In this document: piece by piece, positions 60,850-64,000 of the stretch
Layout: each line of letters begins with the position of its first letter
Position numbering within the stretch: position 1 is the first letter of the stretch
DNA from: Allobosea sp. CS1GBMeth4
Lineage (GTDB): Bacteria; Pseudomonadota; Alphaproteobacteria; Rhizobiales; Beijerinckiaceae
Length of the DNA stretch: 64,000 bases
Assembly: GCF_900185715.1 (NCBI RefSeq)
Contig: NZ_FYAS01000016.1
Location: 248,001-312,000 of the forward strand
Direction of reading: 5' to 3'
Made by a program: the position numbers and the translations under genes
The notes under the pieces: model-generated
Databases searched by the model: none
What the model was told of the DNA's origin: nothing
What the model saw: only the letters and a program-made list of their open reading frames with translations

Positions 60850-61929
60850 GTGTTCTACCGCGAAGCCGGCCAATACAAGACCAACTACGCCGCCGACATG
60901 GCCGTGTTCCCGCTGCGGCAGGACCGGATCGGCATCGCCGTCATCCTGCTGATCGCCTTCGTCGGCGTCCCGCTCGCCGGCAACGACTTCTTCCTCTCCT
61001 CGGTGATGATCCCGTTCCTGGTGTTCTCGCTGGCGGCGATCGGGCTCAACATCCTGACCGGCTATACCGGGCTGATCTCGCTCGGCACCGCCGCCTTCAT
61101 GGGTGTCGGCGCCTATTCCTGCTACAAGCTCACCACCTTCTTCCCCGGCGTGAACATCATCGTCCTGATCCTCTTGTCGGGACTGTTCTCGGCAGCGATC
61201 GGCGTTGTCTTCGGCCTGCCCTCGCTGCGGATCAAGGGTTTCTATCTCGCCGTGGCCACGCTCGCCGCGCAGTTCTTCCTGCAATGGGCCTTCGTGCGCG
61301 TGCCCTGGCTGTTCAACTACAACGCCTCGGGCGCGATCGAGGTGCCGCAGCGCACGCTGTTCGGCCTGCCGGTCACCGGCGCCGCCGCGACGCCCGAGAC
61401 GCGCTATTTCGTCTGCCTCGGCCTCGTCGTGATGCTGACCTGGCTGGCCTCGAACCTCGTTCACGGCCGGCTCGGCCGCTCCTGGATGGCGGTGCGCGAC
61501 ATGGACATCGCCGCCGAGCTGATGGGCATCAAGCTGCTCAACGCCAAGCTGATCGCCTTCGCCGTCTCGTCCTATTTCGCCGGCGTCGCCGGGGCGATGA
61601 TGATCTTCCTCTGGTATGGCGGCGGCGAGGCCAACGACGTCTTCACCATCCGCCTCTCCTTCAACATCTTGTTCATGGTCATTCTCGGCGGCCTCGGCTC
61701 GCTGATCGGCTCCTTCATGGGCGCCGCCTTCATCGCCAGCCTGCCGACCATCATGAAGTTCGGCCTGCCGGCGCTCGGCGTGCCGCTCTCGGGCGCGACG
61801 GCCGAGCACGTCACCTTCATGCTGGTCGGCGCGCTGATCATCATCTTCCTGATCGTCGAGCCGCACGGGCTCGCCCGGCTCTGGCAGATCGGGAAGCAGA
61901 AATTGCGGACGTGGCCCTTCCCCTACTGA
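60850..61929 (+). CDS. LivM-type ABC transporter permease
   Basis: The 359-residue permease starts at a GTG (60850), preceded by GAGGTGAGCCC that is partly within the repeat's right end. LivM motifs are 'AAIGLNILTGYTGLISLGTAAFMGVGAY' (key NILTGYTGLISLG), 'GFYLAVATLAAQFF', 'WMAVRDMDIAAELMGI' (coupling helix) and 'GGLGSLIGSFMGAAFI'. With the LivH-type protein it makes the transmembrane channel. A perfect hairpin follows its stop. Confidence 0.93.
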   Translation: MFYREAGQYKTNYAADMAVFPLRQDRIGIAVILLIAFVGVPLAGNDFFLSSVMIPFLVFSLAAIGLNILTGYTGLISLGTAAFMGVGAYSCYKLTTFFPGVNIIVLILLSGLFSAAIGVVFGLPSLRIKGFYLAVATLAAQFFLQWAFVRVPWLFNYNASGAIEVPQRTLFGLPVTGAAATPETRYFVCLGLVVMLTWLASNLVHGRLGRSWMAVRDMDIAAELMGIKLLNAKLIAFAVSSYFAGVAGAMMIFLWYGGGEANDVFTIRLSFNILFMVILGGLGSLIGSFMGAAFIASLPTIMKFGLPALGVPLSGATAEHVTFMLVGALIIIFLIVEPHGLARLWQIGKQKLRTWPFPY

Positions 61930-61942
61930 CCAGCGCGCTTTC

Positions 61943-61965
61943 CGTTTGGCTGGAACAGCCAAACG
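61943..61965 (+). repeat. Hairpin between livM and the binding-protein gene
   Basis: A perfect 9-bp stem (CGTTTGGCT at 61943-61951 with AGCCAAACG at 61957-61965, loop GGAAC) lies 14 bp after the livM stop and about 125 bp before the next start. There is no T-tract. It may stabilise mRNA or pause transcription ahead of the binding-protein gene, which often needs higher expression. Confidence 0.6.
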
Positions 61966-62090
61966 ACAGGAATTCGCGCAAGGTCAAAGGGGAGACGGCC
62001 CAAGGACAACGATTCGCCGCAGACCCTTCAAGCGGCGGACAAGCGAAGACGGGACGGCTCGGCCGGGCCCGGCAACCACGGAGGAAGTCC

Positions 62091-63419
62091 ATGACGAAGA
62101 GCAGCATCATCAGGAGCGCCGCGCTCGGCGCGCTCCTCGCCGCCGGCGCCGTCGCCGGCCCGGCGAGCGCGCAGGACACGATCTACTTCTCCAACAACGC
62201 CTATCGCACCGGCCCGTTCTCCGGCTCGGGCATCCCGATCGGCGACGGCATGCGCGACTACATCACCATGATCAACGAGCGCGACGGCGGCGTGAACGGC
62301 GTCAAGATCATCTATGAGGAGTGCGAGACCGGCTACGACACCAAGAAGTCGATCGAGTGCTACGAGCAGGTCAAGTCGAAGACCATCGTCTACAGCCCGT
62401 GGTCGACCGGCGCGACGCTGGCCGCGATCCCGCGCGCCCATGTCGACAAGCTGCCGATCCTGTCCATGGCCTACGGCCTCTCGGCCTCGGCCGATGGCAC
62501 CAACTTCCCCTGGGTCTTCATCCCGCCGCTGACCTATTGGGACGGGGCCTCGGTGATGGTGAAGCACATGGCCGCCGAGCTCGGCGGCCTGGACAAGCTC
62601 AAGGGCAAGAAGCTCGGCCTGATCCATCTCGACGCCCCCTTCGGCAAGGAGCCGATCCCGGTGCTCGAGAGCCTCGCCAAGAAATACGGCTTCGAGCTCA
62701 AGCTCTATCCCGTGGCGGCGGCCGACATGCAGAACCAGGGTTCGCTCTGGCTCTCGATCCGCCGCGACCGGCCGGATTTCCTCTACAACCAGGGCTGGGG
62801 CGCGATGAACCCGACCGCGGTCAAGGAGGCGATCAAGAACAACTTCCCGATCGGCAAGCTGGTCGGCGTCTGGTGGGCCGGCGGTGACGACGACGCCCGT
62901 GCCGGCGGCGCCGAGGCGAAGGGCTACAAGTCGCTGAACTTCAACGCGGCCGGCCAGAACTTCCCGGTGATCCAGGACATCCTCAAGCATGTCGTGGAGA
63001 AGGGGAAGAGCACGACGCCGAAGGAGAAGGTCGGCGAGAACCTCTACAATCGCGGCGTCTACAACTCGATGCTCGTGGTCGAGGCGATCCGCACCGCCCA
63101 GAAGCTGACCGGCAAGAAGGTGATCACGCCCGAGGACATGCGCCGCGGCCTCGAGAACCTGAATGTCGACGAGGCCCGGCTCAAGGAGATCGGCATGGCC
63201 GGCTTCGCCTCCCCGGTGAAGGTCAGCTGCACCGACCATTCCGGCCACCACAAGGCCTATGTCGCCGAATGGGACGGCACCAAGTGGACGCAGAAGGGCG
63301 ACTGGATCGAGCCGATGAAGGACGAGGTCCGGCCGCTGATCGAGGCGAACGCCAAGGACTATGTCGAGAAGGCCGGCAACTGGCCGAAGCGGACCGAGTC
63401 CTGCGAGAAGTCGTCCTGA
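62091..63419 (+). CDS. Periplasmic substrate-binding protein of the LIV-type ABC transporter
   Basis: The 442-residue protein has a signal peptide (residues 1-27, 'GPASAQD') and the class I LIV-type binding fold: 'GVNGVKIIYEECETGYDTKKSIE' (split motif), 'VYSPWSTGATLAAIPRAH' and 'GLIHLDAPFGKEPIPVLESLAKK'. Length and 'LWLSIRRDRPDFLYNQGWGAM' fit the binding proteins found with acyl-CoA synthetase/LIV operons. The ligand cannot be read. The ATG at 62091 follows GAGGAAGTCC. A 160-bp repeat follows before livF. Confidence 0.93.
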   Translation: MTKSSIIRSAALGALLAAGAVAGPASAQDTIYFSNNAYRTGPFSGSGIPIGDGMRDYITMINERDGGVNGVKIIYEECETGYDTKKSIECYEQVKSKTIVYSPWSTGATLAAIPRAHVDKLPILSMAYGLSASADGTNFPWVFIPPLTYWDGASVMVKHMAAELGGLDKLKGKKLGLIHLDAPFGKEPIPVLESLAKKYGFELKLYPVAAADMQNQGSLWLSIRRDRPDFLYNQGWGAMNPTAVKEAIKNNFPIGKLVGVWWAGGDDDARAGGAEAKGYKSLNFNAAGQNFPVIQDILKHVVEKGKSTTPKEKVGENLYNRGVYNSMLVVEAIRTAQKLTGKKVITPEDMRRGLENLNVDEARLKEIGMAGFASPVKVSCTDHSGHHKAYVAEWDGTKWTQKGDWIEPMKDEVRPLIEANAKDYVEKAGNWPKRTESCEKSS

Positions 63420-63440
63420 CCTGAACGGCTGATGCCGGGC

Positions 63441-63604
63441 TTCCCTTCTCCCCTTGCGGGAGAAGGTGGCTCGGCCGAGCCGAGACGGATGAGGGTCGCG
63501 CCGTCCTTTCGGCGGCTGCGGTTCTCGGAACCGACCTGAACGCGCGGCGCGCCCCCTCATCCGGCGCTGCGCGCCACCTTCTCCCGCAAGGGGCGAAGGG
63601 GAGG
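63441..63604. repeat. Palindromic repeat related to the insert in phnI
   Basis: Two opposed half-elements: the left hairpin at 63444-63466 (exact reverse complement of 1263-1285 in phnI) with AGGTGGC...GGATGAGGG, and the right half CCCTCATCCG...GCCACCTTCTCC with a hairpin at 63577-63599 that differs at one base. The whole forms a large inverted repeat in the gap between the binding-protein gene and livF. Confidence 0.88.
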
Positions 63605-63611
63605 AGCCGCG

Positions 63612-64000
63612 ATGTCGAGCCTCGTCTTGGAAAACAGCCCCGCCGCCGCCGCGGCGACGGACACCATCCTGTCGCTCAACAACATCGAGGTGATCTATGA
63701 TCACGTCATCCTGGTGCTGAAGGGCGTCTCGCTACAGGTGCCGCGGAAGGGCATCGTCGCCATCCTCGGCGCCAACGGCGCCGGCAAGACCACGACGCTG
63801 AAGGCGATCTCGAATCTGCTCAAGGCCGAGCGCGGCGAGGTCACCAAGGGCTCGATCGTCTTCAACGGCGAGCGCGTCGACAAGATGTCCCCGAACGAGC
63901 TCGTCCGGCGCGGCTGCATCCAGGTCATGGAGGGCCGCCACTGCTTCGGCCACCTCTCGATCGAGGAGAACCTGCTCACCGGCGCCTTCACCCGCCGCGA
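63612..64000 (+). CDS. LivF-type ABC transporter ATPase, N-terminal part
   Basis: The start is at 63612 (MSSLVLENSPAAAAATD); the gene runs out of the window after about 129 codons. Visible are 'LSLNNIEVIYDHVILVLKGVSL' (LivF-type N-terminus in parts), Walker A GANGAGKT, and the Q-loop region 'GCIQVMEGRHCFGHLSIEENLLTGAF', seen as QVMEGRHCFGHLS. The signature and Walker B lie beyond the end. It is the second ATPase of the importer and begins directly after the palindromic repeat. Confidence 0.93.
   Translation, partial: MSSLVLENSPAAAAATDTILSLNNIEVIYDHVILVLKGVSLQVPRKGIVAILGANGAGKTTTLKAISNLLKAERGEVTKGSIVFNGERVDKMSPNELVRRGCIQVMEGRHCFGHLSIEENLLTGAFTRR

Overview
This GC-rich window (strongly G/C-ending codons, tightly packed genes, many ATGA overlaps) looks like chromosomal DNA of an alphaproteobacterium of the order Hyphomicrobiales. 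Bosea or a close relative is my best guess. The guess rests on gene content: a phnGHIJKLM operon with DUF1045 and hexapeptide-transferase genes, an hmuTUV/hutX/hmuQ heme locus, KdsD, a cobalt-type nitrile hydratase, and families of ~75-165 bp palindromic intergenic repeats. It is an inference. No rRNA, tRNA, CRISPR array, insertion sequence or phage gene was seen.

Layout. 1-7134: C-P lyase operon (end of phnG, phnH, I, J, K, L, M, a 2H-phosphoesterase-like DUF1045 gene and a hexapeptide acyltransferase). 7230-10090: inorganic pyrophosphatase, a Cys-dependent phosphatase and a polysaccharide flippase. 10429-14422: heme acquisition, with hutX-hmuQ divergent from hmuTUV around an Irr/ICE-like site. 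14539-18770: serA, an SMR exporter, an azoreductase divergent from its likely LysR regulator, and kdsD. 18920-25436: cell-envelope genes (beta-barrel protein, galU, galE, lytic transglycosylase, SGNH-like protein). 25441-32717: a minus-strand zinc region (small His-rich ORF, znuC, znuB, znuA, COG0523 GTPase, WD40 protein, small Cys protein) flanked by an AlkZ/YcaQ-like glycosylase and a DUF2161 nuclease-fold protein. 32847-38705: periplasmic glucan protein, TAXI-type TRAP transporter with DUF1850, and a small membrane protein. 38797-46155: gamma-glutamyltransferase-like protein, amidase, Co-type nitrile hydratase alpha/beta plus accessory protein, DUF6454, and a NicO metal transporter with a DUF1007 protein. 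46435-52380: fused indolepyruvate oxidoreductase, LysE exporter, Asp-nucleophile hydrolase, Crp/Fnr regulator. 52562-56440: an autotransporter with an AT-richer repetitive passenger, a putative lipoprotein and a small secreted Cys-rich protein. 56767-64000: an acyl-CoA synthetase gene leading a branched-chain-type ABC operon, cut by the window end within livF.

Main points of interest. (1) A palindromic repeat lies in frame inside phnI, adding about 58 residues; a relative occurs intergenically at 63441-63604. (2) A second repeat family with a shared ATGAACA/TGTTCAT core interrupts both the phn and liv operons. (3) The DUF1045 2H-phosphoesterase is a candidate functional substitute for PhnP. 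(4) Two near-identical Zur-like sites control the zinc genes, one abutting a 48-codon His-rich membrane ORF. (5) The nitrile hydratase locus is followed by a metal transporter and by a DUF1007 protein predicted to expose an N-terminal His-Pro-His and to carry an EF-hand. (6) Two proteins carry conservative changes at the key catalytic or coupling residue of their family (SMR Glu to Asp, SGNH Ser to Thr).
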